64,000 bases of DNA, from contig VUYV01000015.1 in the NCBI GenBank assembly GCA_008711295.1, positions 765,561-829,560 on the forward strand. Reading direction: 5' to 3'. Below, piece after piece: positions 34,216 to 45,795 of the stretch (within the stretch, counting starts at the first letter, position 1; every line of letters begins with the position of its first letter). The notes under the pieces are model-generated. The model saw nothing but the letters and a program-made list of their open reading frames with translations. It was not told where the DNA came from and did no database searches. A program made the translations under genes and the position numbers. This stretch comes from Anarhynchus alexandrinus (Eukaryota; Chordata; Aves; Charadriiformes; Charadriidae).

Positions 34216-37200
34216 CATGGAGATACTAGCATTTAGACTGCACATAAACTTTGTGCCACAGGTTCCTGTTGGGTCCAGGCAGCTGTGGGCATCCAAGCCC
34301 TCCTGTTGCAGGGGCTCACTGGAGCGATGCCTTAAAATGCAGGTGACTTCAGCTGATGATTCCCTTGCATGTCCATGTGTCACACGCATCCATCCACAGC
34401 CTTGCAGCAGCTGGGGGAGCTGACAAAGGGTGCTTGAGAAGTGCCTGGATGAGGGCAATTAGTTGTGATCTCTCTTTAGCCTTCATCAAGTTGAGCAACT
34501 ATAAGAACTGAAACAAAAGGGCGTTTGGCCCCTGTGTAGCATGTGTCGGCGCTGCTTGGTTGCAGGGCACGTACACAAATCTCTGCTTTGGGGGGCGAAA
34601 GCAGCTGCAGGGATCACTCTCCCAGCCAGTGCCTCGCTGCTCCCTCCACATGGCTGCTAGTGCTGCCAAGCTGCGAACCAGAGCCCTGAACCCAGCTCTC
34701 TCCTGTGACTACAGAGACGAGAGATGGGCTTTGTCACCCTTCTCTAACACGCATGCGACCCTTCTGCTTTTACAACCTGCAGGCAAACCTGTGTTTTACA
34801 CAACCTCCCCTGTCCCTGCAAGGGAGCAGAGCCGGACACGGTGTCTGGGAAGCAGCAGATGCCCAGCTCACTTCAGTCACACAGGTTCTCCATCAGACTC
34901 TTCCCCATGGTACCGTAACTATCTTCCTGGTGACAAATCACTCCGCAGAGGGAGCTCAGGTGGAGAAAAGCAACAGAAGCTGCCAAAGGGCAGCCAAGGA
35001 AAAAAAAGAGGCAGACTTCATGCAGATGCCCCTCGCACCACAGTTAAAGGGGAAACAAAATCCCAAATCAAAGAGGCGAAATAAAAAATATAGCAAATAC
35101 GTCCCTCCACTCCACAGCTGTCACCTGGGAGTTTGCATAAAGTTTACAACACACTTTCATTGCTAGAAACCAGCAGTAAAGGAGCCAGGCATTTATACGG
35201 CAGCTTGGCTCTGCTCCTTGAGCAGTAAACGTTGCTGGGTCAAATGCACAACGTGGAGCCAGGTCTGCAAGACACGCTGTGCCTCTGTGGGAGCAGGGCC
35301 AAATGCTGAAAGGTGGCCCTGGGATGCTGATCATCACTTTTCAGCACCTGAAAGTGTCCTGATGGAGGGCAACAGGATGAGGGAGACAAAATGAATGCAT
35401 CAACGCATGCCTGCAGTGATGGCAGGGTGTCTGTACCACCGTGGCAGCTGCTTTTTGTAGATTTGAGGGACAAAACAAGACTGTGATGGTTTTATATCTG
35501 AGGGTCAGTGAGGTCATTGGCATGTACCCTTGCTCCATCTGCTTGTGGAGAAATCTGAGGCATGGGCAGGAGGCCTTCACATCCACCGAGCACCCCATCT
35601 GAGCCCCCACAGCCGCTCTGCCCTCAGCTGGGACCAGTCCTTGTGGGGCAGAGTTAGGGGACAATGCAGACCCCCCGCACACAGGGACATAGCATATCCC
35701 ATCAGGCTTTTGGCTCTGCTCTGCTCCTGGTACATCATAGCCCTTTGCAGCTGCCCCTTGGTGAGGATGAAGAGACTAACCTTCTCCCAGCCAGGGGATG
35801 CCCTTGATATTCAAGTGTGAGCAGCAAAACCGGACTGGTCGGACCTGTTCTCTTCAGTCTGGTGGCAGTGACACAGAGGAGCTCTGGAGGAGCTGGGGAC
35901 ACTCAGTAGTCTTTGTGTTTGCTCCGGGGTGATGTCTCCAGCAGGAACATGGCTGGGCAGAGCCGGTCACAGGGACAGACCCCAGGCTGGCCCAAGCCGT
36001 GTAACAGGACTCTGAACAGTACAGCCACAGGCATCTGTTTATTCTCATTTCTCTTCCTGTAGTTACATAAAGGACGCAACGCAAATTTCCCAAGCTCCAA
36101 GTACAAAAACCATCATCTTTCTCAAAATGCTCACCTTTGAGAGAGGTGAGACCGCTCGGGGTGGGAATGCCAGACGGATACTGAAGCCATCCAGCAGGTC
36201 GGGATTGAGATGGAAGGGCAGCAGAGCCCTCGCAGCAAAGCCAGTCCACCTCCTGCAGGAATGCCATCGAGGAAGACAGGGCCCATGGACGGCTGTGCTC
36301 ACCTCTGACACAAGGCCTCAGGTCACAGCTTGCCAAAAAGACACAGTGGGTGAGCTGTTGGGATGCAGAGCTGCAGGGAGAAAGAGAAATAAAAACAACA
36401 CAAACCCCAAACCTCCCCCCCCCCACTGAAGCAAACTGCCCAGAATATACTTTTGACACCATCAAGGCTGCAATTGTAATGTCTTAGCGCCCTGCAAGGG
36501 GCGGCTGGGGAGGAAAGAAATTCCTCTTACAATAAGGCGTGGAGATGTTGTATGTAAGGCGTAGCAGGATCGTTTGGTTTTGAAATGCCTTGAAGTTGCA
36601 TTTCACAGCCTGCCCACTGAATGCCCACACCCGGGGTTTGTCACACTTGCACAGATCTTCTGGTGTGACTCCAGCCAGATGCTGCACCCTGGGCACCTTC
36701 CAGTTCATTAGCCAACATCTGCCTGACATGCTGTTTTTTTTCTCACCCTCTTGCAACAGGGCAAAGCCTGCAAAGGCAGGCTGTGTTTTGGTCGGGTTTG
36801 TTTTGTTTTGGAGAGGAGGAGGGTGCTGGGTCACTTTGTTTTTGCTGTGATTTGCTGGCAGAGGAGACAGCCCCCCTGTTGGGATGCCCACGCTTTTACA
36901 CGAGCAGAGAGCTAAGGCACCAGTCCCTGAGGAACTGTGTCCCTCCTCTGAAGACAGTGTTTGTCACTCAGAGTGCTGCTCCATCAGCTCCAAGATGCGC
37001 CACAAGGCTGCATCCTTATCCATCCACATGTCCAGGGACTGCTCCAGTCCCAAGAGCCTTGATGTTTCTGCTGCTGTATGGGGAGTGATGCTTGTCCATA
37101 CAGTTTGAGAAAGCCACTTTCATGCTTCTCCCAGTTATTTGGGACACAGCTGAGCCCTGGACCGAACTCTGTCTGGGGACTCACACTTGCAGGTGGCTGA

Positions 37201-40200
37201 TTGCAGGGTACCAAGTCCTCATGGACCAGGTGGGCCTTGGTGAATATTGGTACGTGTGCTTTCAGCCTGGGATGAAAGGGGACATCAGATGAATCCCCAT
37301 CACAAGGGGATTTCACACACACCTCTCCCCACACAGACCAGGCTAAGCTGCATCAGAGTCTTCATGGCTCAGCTTGGAATGGATGTGGCCATGAGTTGGA
37401 GTTTGACTCTGGCTGGAGCAGAGCTTCCCTCTAGCCAAAAGCAAGCACTCAGGCTGCTTTCTGGTTGCATCTCTGCATCCTGATAGCCCTTCCACCTGAG
37501 AGCTGCTTGCAACTGATACAGGCATTTTGGGTGCCCTGGCTGAGCTTTGCTGTCTGCTCCTTCCTCTTCCTCCTCACTGCTGGAGCTGCCAGCTGGCATC
37601 TTGTTTGCATGCTCCTGGGCTGTTTCCACACCAACATGGCAACATGGGTGCTGCATGTGAAGTAACACCACCATCCTCCTCTTAACGTGCCCAGCAGGAT
37701 AAGGAGCAAGGCAGAAGTCCATGTTGCAGCCTGGGGAACAGGCTGGGTCTGTGGGGCCATGGAGATAGTGATGGAGGTGACATATTCCAGACTGGTTTGA
37801 TTTTGAACCAGACCACACAGCTCCTACACCAACCCTGGAGTCATGTTCAGCGCCTCCAGCTCCACACCCACCCTGGCTGCACACCCAGTGGTGCCTTGGT
37901 GTGCTATGGGAAAGCCTACCAGACCCTTCACCTAGCCACAATGATCAGGGCAAGTGCTAGACATGGGGTCATCTGCTGGGAACCTCAGTGAGCCCAGCAT
38001 TCCCTGCAGCTCTCCCTGGCTTTGGTCCCCAGCTGGTATCTGCCAATTCACACGCCCAGAAATTCATGGTACACTGATAACTCAATGCAAACAGAGAAAT
38101 CCCGGTATGAAAGGTGGCCCTGAGCTCATCGGGCATCTCCTTGGTGTTGTTTGTAATTACGGAGGCAAACAATCTTGTAATCAGTACCGCCAAGGGCTCC
38201 CTGAAAGAGCCCCACAGGTCTGGCAGAGCCAACCGGTCTGTTGATGCACCACACAAGAGCAGAGAAGTGGCTTTTTCCTCCTGTTCTTCTGATTCAATTA
38301 ACGTGTTTCTGATTTAGCAGGCAGCAGGGCTGGGGAACATTCGCGGCAGTCAGGCCACTGTGTGCCTGGGAAGCCCTCCCAACAGCGCGGGACAAGCCCA
38401 GGCGTCTTCAGCTGTTTTCTGCTTTGAAAATGAATTCATCCGTGGTGGAAGGTGGGAGGCAGACCAAGTACAGATGCTTTGGCATTGAAGTAGCAGGTAT
38501 CGACGTTGTCCTGAGATGCCTTTTTCTTTTCTGACCTGATGATGCCAAGCCAAGAGGTTGGAGGGGATCACAGGCCTGAGAATAATTTTGCATTAGCTTC
38601 CCATACCCCCCCCAGCCTGCATTTTCCTACACCACACAAGTCCAGCTCCGTCGGACCTTCTCACGGCATCAAAACATTTTGCTTCAGTCCAAATTTTCTG
38701 TTGTTTCTGATTTTGTTTGTTTGTTTGTTTAATTATCGCTCTGTGGAAAATTTCGAAACGGCAACTGTTCCATCCCTTTTGGGGAAAAACAAGCAGAAAC
38801 TGAAATGTTGGGATTCCCCTTGGAGCGAAAATCCCACGTCTCGGTTGGAGAGGTCAGTGCCTTAATTTGGCTGAGGCAGGAGGGTGGTAGGAGATGGGGG
38901 TCCTGCAATGATGTGGCTGGCCCTTTGGTGAAGGCTGGGAGGATGCTTTCAATGCCCTGGGCATCTCATGCCCTTATCCCTCAGGAAACAGCCTGTAACC
39001 AGCCAGCAGCTCCCATCACTGGCACTACCTTGTAGTCGGGATGCTGGCTCCATGCAGGTCACTCGAAGAATGAGCCCTATTTCCAGGTTGCTCCTCCAGG
39101 CAACCAGAAAGTTGTTCCCGCTTTCAGATGAAGCTTTTCTCACATCTGCCGTTTGTGTGTTCTCCTTTTACTCTTGACTACACGTCACCCCAAGTACGAT
39201 GACCTTCTCTTCCTCCTCCATCCTTTCTGTGGTCCCACATATCTTCTCTGCTGTCCCAGCAAGGCTGGTTACCCTTTCCTTGCCCCCAGCATCTCCTTCA
39301 TTGCACTGCTGCTGCTTAAGGCGCTGGGTGGGAAGAAACAGGGAGGGACAGGGGTGCCTCCCCCCCAACCTTTCCCACCGAAGCCTGAGATGTTGAAGCA
39401 CTGTGCCCCTGACAGTACACTGTGCAGATTTTCTGTTCCACATTGCTCTCCACGTTGCTGTGATCGGCAACAAGGGAACTAGAAGAGCCCATTGCCCCTC
39501 GGTGTCAGGAACAGTGCAGTGCAGGATGAGTGTCCAGGTGCTGCCTGAAAACAAGCAAAAGTGGCCACAGTCAAGGCTTCTTATAGGAAATAGCACCATG
39601 ACCTAACATCTCCTCCAGGCCCACTTGGCTGCCTTTTGTTCCCTGTAGCTTCAGTGGGCTCCAGTACACTGTTTCACTTGGGTGCCTTGGCGCTCTCTTT
39701 CTCCAGACCTTCTCCATCCCTGGGACTGTAATTCCCCAACTTCTTCTGCCCCTCCCCCTCCCTGGGCCATGTTTTTACCCCCTCCTCTAATCTGTGTCAC
39801 TTAGGGCTGGCCCTGCTGTGGTTTTAGCATGCAGCTGCTGGCCTGTAGCACCGTAACTAGCTGTCCCAGGACTCAGCAGCAGCTCCTCTGAGAAGACAAA
39901 TCGGTCATTATGCATCTGAACAAATAGATTTCATATTCCAAATGGAGAGATCTGTCAGCGGCTCCATTCCTCTGGGAAGCCATGAATGTCAAGCCATTTA
40001 AGAGCCCTTTCCTAATGATGCCCCTGGTGAGCAGCCGTGAAGACGTATAGCCCCAGAGCTCAGCGAGATTTTGCTGGAGACTATCAGGGTAGAGGGGAAG
40101 ATTAGGAGGCATTAGCACAGCAGAATGGCTCGTTCCAGCATGTCCTCCGGAGTCCTGCACAGCAGAAAAGGAGCACGAGGCATGGGCTCAGATTAATGGC

Positions 40201-40248
40201 TTCTTCACAAGCTGGCTTTGGCTTCTGACAGAGGAGAAAAATGATCGC
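34216..40248. other. Non-coding interval, nothing recognised
   Basis: Six kilobases of unique sequence. The 203-codon frame at 35854-36465 (minus) and the 190-codon frame at 37369-37941 (minus) have no recognisable domains, and their base use matches their surroundings. Small simple tracts: ten C at 36415-36424 and a (TTTG)n run at about 38713-38730. Confidence 0.5.
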
Positions 40249-40265
40249 GCACACACACACACGTA
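40249..40265. repeat. Short (CA)n microsatellite
   Basis: About eight CA units interrupted at the end by CGTACG. Confidence 0.85.
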
Positions 40266-41005
40266 CGCACATGAACGAGGGGAGATGGGCCGTTCTGCCT
40301 GACTTACACAGTTTGTAATGGAGAGCCTCGCCAGAAGAAGGAGGAAAAGATGAAGTAGGGCAATGGGAATGTGATCCCTCTCTGACCTGCCGTGATGCTT
40401 ACTGACTGCAGACCCTGCCTGCAGCGCATCAAGGTTTGTCCTGGCACTAGTCCCTCTGCCACCCATATACCCTAAAGGGCAGCTCTCTGCAGAGCTGGGG
40501 GAAGGTCACAGGGGTTTGGAGACCCTCTCCCAGGTCAGCAGGCTCTAAGAGCTTCTGGCCACCCCCAGCAGCACGGAGAGGGTTGGTGTAGGCTGGGAGC
40601 CAGCCCTCGCAGCCGGGACCAGCTCCAAGGGGAGGAACCTGGGCTCCCTGCTCCCAGACACAGGGCATGGAGAGACAGCGACGCCTGAAGCCTGTTCGTA
40701 TGGCAAGTCCATCACTTGGCTTTCTCCCACTGCCCACATAGGTGCTCTGACCTGGAAATCAAACATTTCCCATTGAAAAAAGCCTGGATGTAACACTGCC
40801 CTGGACACGTTCCCTCCCATGCCCTTCTTTGGTAGATTTGGTTCAAAAATTGCAAGTGGTGTCGGTCACCTCAAACCAGAGCTTTTTGACAAATCGGCAT
40901 TTTCCAGGAAATACACCTGTGCTGAGTGTTGCGAAGTGCTTTGGAAACATCTTCCATCAAATGGGTGATGTGGGAAGTTCTTAAAAAATAGCAGCTGCAT
41001 TTTGG
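40266..41005. other. Non-coding interval, nothing recognised
   Basis: Unique sequence with no supported gene, RNA or repeat. Confidence 0.55.
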
Positions 41006-41045
41006 ACAAAACAAAACAAAACAAAACAAAACAAAACAAAACAAA
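41006..41045. repeat. (ACAAA)n microsatellite, eight units
   Basis: Eight perfect five-base ACAAA units, then a decayed unit. The same motif type recurs at 52254-52284. Confidence 0.95.
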
Positions 41046-41224
41046 TCAAAAGCATTTACACTGGGTAAAGGTGACCAGAATCAAACACCTGGCTGTGAGG
41101 AGCATGGGCAATTTTAATTAGCATTCCCTAACACCCCTGAACTTAAACACCCGCACTGATAACCACTGCCTGTGTAAGAAACGTGGCCCTATCTTACTCT
41201 TAATGTTTTTTCCAACCTGTGTGT

Positions 41225-42745
41225 TATCTCTTCAGATGGAGCCCTTTGTATCAAGAGAAGAAAAATGCAAGTATCTAGAGGCCACCTTTAATAAAGTATT
41301 TGATACAGTGCCTTGCAAAATCGTACCTGGCAAATGAATTCCAATTGGAGTGGATACAAGCTGAGACACCTGACGGAAAATTGGCTTAAGGTGTGTAAAC
41401 ACAGAACCATGATAAACTACAGGGGACCGCGTGGGGAGGGAGGTGTCCAGAAGGTGCCACAGGGATCGATGTTAGAGCTGGTTTGGTTTAACATCTTTAT
41501 TGATGACAGGGAGGGAGAAGTAAACAACACATTAATAACATCCCAAGATGATACTAAACAGCGCGACTCCCTAGACAGGGTCGAGAGGAGGAATTTGCAG
41601 AGCAAGGGCTGACCCTGCAAAGCTACTTGCTTTTCGTTATCAAGGTCAAGGGATAAATTGTGGACATGCCGTGGGAGAGGGGTCTAGAAGAGGAGCCGAG
41701 GCAGGAAATGTGAGATGAATGCTGTGAGATACTGAGGGAAAGCAAGTTTGGGGCAAATCTCATGCCATAGCCCTCCGAGAGCCTCTATTTTGCCCTGTGA
41801 AGGGGTACTACACACACATGCAATGGGCTGTACAAACCAGCAGCTGTGCCTCCACAGCTAGATGCTCCCTTCAAGATGATGTGCTCCTCCAAGGAAGCTT
41901 CAGGCAAGTGCTGAAAATTAGAGGTGCTGTCTTTCCCAACTCCTGAGGTATTGCACCAGTGCTAAGGAATGCCGTGTCAGTAAGAGGGGTAGATAAGTAA
42001 GCATGAAGTGATCAGTAAGATCGCCGCTTTTGGAAATTGGTGATTGCTTCATACCAGCAATTGTCATTTTATTTCATTTATGTCATCTTTTGGAGGACAG
42101 TCCTGGCTGGCAAAACACCCATATATACACACACTCAATGCTTCAGAAAGACTAATTTTCCACATCTCAAGGGAATTATGAGTGAAATGTCTGGGGAGGA
42201 AGATGAGGGTATGAAAATGAGATGTTGAATGTTGAACAAGTGGAGACAGTGCAGGAAAGAGCTGAAAAAATGACTGTGGAGCTGGAAGAAAAACAACCTT
42301 GCAATGAGAGACTGAAAAATCTTGATCTGTTTAGCTCATCAAAAAGAAGATTGAGATTTAACTGATTGCAGTGTGTAAGTACCTTCCCAGGAAGAAAATA
42401 CAAGGTGCGAAAGGCTCTTCAATCACATGGGGAAAGGAACAAAAGAGCCAACAGCTGGAAATTAAGGTCAGACAAATTCCAGTAAGATTTAAGGCCCAGA
42501 TTTGCAGCAGCAAATGTGACCGGACATTCAGTCAAAATCCCAGGGATGTGGTAACTTCTGGAACGTGGTAATTTCTTCACATCTTTAAAGCAAGGGATGA
42601 TTTTCTGTAAGATGCTCCAGTCAAATACATGTTACTGGATGCTGTTCAGTAGAAACCAGATGCAACTCCCTGCTCCACACACGAGGGCTGTGCTGTAAAG
42701 GGGGTCATGACAGATGACCTGTGGTTTTCTTCCAGAATTACTTGG
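41225..42745 (+). mobile_element. Old CR1-like LINE, about 1.5 kb, plus strand
   Basis: This is the longest old retroposon here. The RT domain occupies about 41290-41620: AAAGTATTTGATACAGTGCC near 41294-41313 is the 'KvFDtVp' segment, GTGCCACAGGGATCGATG is 'VPQGSM', and a 'DDTK' motif follows. After a poorly readable middle (about 41640-42240), the ORF2 C-terminus and 3' UTR follow at 42285-42740. Examples are GAGAGACTGAAAAATCTTGA (42306-42325) and CAACAGCTGGAAATTAAGGT (42449-42468), and it ends near GGTCATGACAGATGACCTGT. The C-terminal part matches the reverse complement of 18725-19230. The middle may hold an insertion or may simply be too decayed to read. Confidence 0.78.
41313..41612 (+). 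pseudogene. CR1-like reverse transcriptase fragment
   Basis: A 99-codon stretch without a stop, containing LTENWLKVCKHRTMINYRG, then VPQGSMLELVWFNIFIDD and TLITSQDDTK. In CR1/L2-clade RTs these correspond to the palm segments 'W...WL..R.q.V.ing', 'GVPQGS.LGP.LFNIFIND' and 'FADDTK'. The two catalytic aspartates are still present, but F-A before them has become S-Q and the preceding G-P is lost. Upstream (before about 41313) and downstream (after the stop at about 41610) the frame is closed. The open frame is therefore a remnant, not an active gene. Confidence 0.82.
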
Positions 42746-43589
42746 CTGAAGGAGGATGTTTAAATACCTTATGCTGCATCTCATTCCTTTTCATTCCACA
42801 ACTGCTGGCATATCTACTGAGCAGTTTATTATATCCTCCTTACAGCCTTAACTCCCGATCTGCATTTCTGTTCTTTTGTCCTGTCTAGATGCTGTGGAGT
42901 ACCTGGTTTTGTCGTGTTTGCTATTCCGGTGTCTGCGCGTAACCCACACTACTGTCTGTCATTTCAAAGCACAGTCCGTTGCTCCCCACGCATTTTCCAC
43001 ACCTGTGGTTAAGATCTCTACGGGACAGCTCCTGTTGTATTCCTGGACCTGCAGGAGCCTGTTAAAGGAGGAAACTTATGCTGTGCTTCCTTTTAGGGGA
43101 GCTTTATTCTTTTCTGTGCTTGTTAAATGTCTTTTCAGTTGTGAAGCTGGCATCCTTTTCGGCAGCACAGCCTAATCTTCTCTAGGTTGAGACAACCGGG
43201 TATCAGGTGCATTGAATGCAGCTCCTGAGAGGTTCTTGCTGGCTCAACTACAGCTAAATCGACCTTGACTTAAAATTGCAGGAGAGGCTCAAATGCTGTG
43301 GGAGGGGGAAGCAGCAGACTCCAGGGACTGGGACTCCAGGAAGAAGTCCCAGCAGAGGAGAAAGGCTGGAAGTTTGTTTTGCTGCTATTATTTAAGTTAA
43401 CAACAAAGGTAAGGCCAAGAGTGCGGGCAGGCTTGACCCTGCCATTGCACTCCGTAAGGGAGCTGGCTGCATGTGCTGCTGCTTGCACACAGGTCTTGTG
43501 CAAGGAGACATCTGGAGACAGGACCCATCTGGATCAGACCTCTCTCCTGGGGACAGTGCTTGTGTGACTTCCTGGACACCGTAAAGTTG
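42746..43589. other. Non-coding interval, nothing recognised
   Basis: Unique sequence. A 99-codon plus-strand frame at 42876-43175 has no recognisable features. Confidence 0.5.
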
Positions 43590-43905
43590 CCGGAAATATG
43601 AAGGCACTTCAGAAACGGGCAGGAGTGATGAAAGGTCTGCGGGGAAAGGCCCTGAAGGAGGAGTAAAAGGGGGAATTGCCTGCCTGCAAGAACTTGGAAG
43701 GAGGGGGGGAGGTTATTAAGGGTCCCCTCGTGGTTTCCCTGGGAGGAAGGGAATGAAATCGAGCAAGAAAAATTGCGTCTGAACATCAGGAAATGCTTTC
43801 CGTCACAGAGATGTATTAGTCTGGGGAATTGCCTCCTTAGACACGGGGTGAGGACATGGTTGCTCAAGACATACTCGGTGGGCCTCCGAGCTTGAAGTGA
43901 AATGT
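43590..43905 (+). mobile_element. Old CR1-like LINE fragment, plus strand
   Basis: ACTTCAGAAACGGGCAGGAG (43607-43626), with GTGATGAAAGGTCTGCGGGG after it, matches the CR1 'vQrRAt.mirGL' region. AATTGCGTCTGAACATCAGG (43771-43790) matches 'lrLNIRk', and ATTAGTCTGGGGAATTGCCT matches 'l.WN.LP'. Order and spacing agree with the ORF2 C-terminus. The 207-codon minus-strand frame at 43397-44020 runs antisense through it and is not a gene. Confidence 0.72.
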
Positions 43906-45795
43906 CCTGCTGAGGAGTCAATGTCTCAGAGCTGTGCCAGATCAGGACTGTCCCAGCACTACTGTCACTGACCCACTGCATTGGTGTCATTCGGAGGGTG
44001 CTGCTGGGTGCTCTGTGCACCCCTGGGACATCAAGGTGTCTGGTTTCACAGGCTGGGATGGAGGCAAACCCTCCTCATGGTGTTCAACCCCAGGCTGCTG
44101 TGTCCTCCTCACATGGGTGGACCCCTGGATGGCTCTTGTCTCGCCTGCTCAGACATCAGTGAAGACACCAGGAAGAGGGCTCCCCAGGGATCCCGGACAC
44201 CTTACACTGGTGCCCACACCAGTGCCCCTGCATTGTGGTGGGTATGATGGACAGGCGGTCACAGCTAGCTGGTGCACCACCTTGAGTGTGAATCCAACTC
44301 CAGCAGTGGTCTTCAAGCTCTGGTTTGACCACCAGGCCACTCTGCATTCCCCACCAGTTTCTCCTGCGGGATGTTGGCTGTAGGGCTTACTGTCTTTCCC
44401 CCACCTTCCCTCGTTGCTGACCCAGCCTCTTGGGGTTACTTTGGCCAGGAGTGACCATGTGCCCAAGGTAGACCACCCTTACCAAAGTGGTAGGTTCCTA
44501 CAGAAACGCCAGCAGCACTGTTTCTCCAGCAGATATATCTGTTTCCCAAATAAGACCTACTGGTGGCCTGTCTCTTATCTACCTTTTCCTCCTTTGCAGC
44601 GGCTCCTCTCCTCCCTGCTTCTCCCAGAGTTGTGTTGTTGCCATGGTTACTTCTTTATCTTGAAGAGATATATTCCCCCCCCCCAACCAGCACAGAATGA
44701 AATTCCCGAGCTTCACCCTCCATAGAGAACTGCCTCCCTCTAAAGTGGCACTAATTGAGCATGAAATGCTATGCTGCTAAATTACACTATAATTTATTCG
44801 GCGTTAAATGATTTAAGCAGTGGCTCAGGAGTGCTGGGAACAAGAATCACTCCCCTCTTCCCACCTTCTTCACCTCCTCACTCTGCTGCCTGCACCACAG
44901 ACGGGAGCGTGCTGGAGTCGGAGGATCGCATCCTTGGAAGGAGAATGAGCCCGAACAGGGCAGCCGGCGTTTTGCAGTCTGATTTTTTGGGGAGAGCCAA
45001 CAGCTTGTTGGGCACTCATCAAAGAACCTGTAATCACAGCCTCATCACTCCTAAGAGCACTAATTTCCAACCAGGAACCCGTCTGAAAGCTGCAGTGTAC
45101 GGGATGTCACCAGCATCCTGCAGGGAGTTTGGTGATTTTAGCCTGACAGACTGAAACTGGGGGGTGAGGGCTTTTCTTCTTTGAAAAGAAAGACCTTCAG
45201 TGCAGACAGTTTGGCCAATTTGAAACTGGCTGCCAAATTATATCACATTGGCTATTTCTTCCGTCCCAGACTACAGATCCTTTCCTCCAGCCTGACAAAT
45301 GCTGCAGAATAGCAGGTCTCTTACGCTACTGTTTCTTTATGGTAAGGAGATGCATGTTGTCCCTAAGAAAATAGGAAATCTCTTGCTCCCCATTCTAAAC
45401 TTAAGTGAAATACCATTTTGAAGAAAAATCCGAAGGTTTCACTTTGAAAATGCAAAACCAAGGCATTCCAACCCCTCAGAAATATTTTTCAGTGTCTTTT
45501 CAGACTGAAGCTATTTGGCAAAATTGATAAAAATATCAGAACTACCCCCATCAGCCCAAGGTGTATTTTTAGAAGGAAAAGAGGAAAAGTTTCTTTCATT
45601 CAAAAAAAAAAAAAGAGACACCTACTTCAACTCAAAATGAAGGCAATTTTGGCATTGTGTAAGAGACTCACGGAGACATGCATTCTCCTAAATAAGGAAG
45701 GAGGAAAAAAGTGCCAGCAGGATCAGTGGTATAGAGATACAGAGCAGCTTCCAGCTTCCTTTTGGTTTTTTAAATATATAAGGACCAGGGTTAAT
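43906..45795. other. Non-coding interval with one X-box-like motif
   Basis: Unique sequence. A palindromic RFX-type site is at 44637-44650. An A tract lies at 45602-45614. No exon was supported. Confidence 0.5.
44637..44650. promoter_or_regulatory. RFX X-box-like palindrome
   Basis: GTTGCCATGGTTAC has two inverted half-sites that each fit the RFX half-site GTNRCC (GTTGCC on the plus strand, GTAACC on the minus strand), two bases apart. RFX family proteins bind such X-boxes, for example at ciliary genes. A 14-base match in a 64-kb window could be chance, and no promoter is seen beside it. Confidence 0.3.

Noticed and set aside
35854..36465. 203-codon open frame on the minus strand
   Set aside because: No domain, repeat, signal or family similarity. 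One or two frames of this length are expected by chance in a 64-kb six-frame scan at this base composition.
43397..44020. 207-codon open frame on the minus strand
   Set aside because: It runs antisense through an old CR1-like fragment (43590-43905), so it cannot be a conserved host gene.
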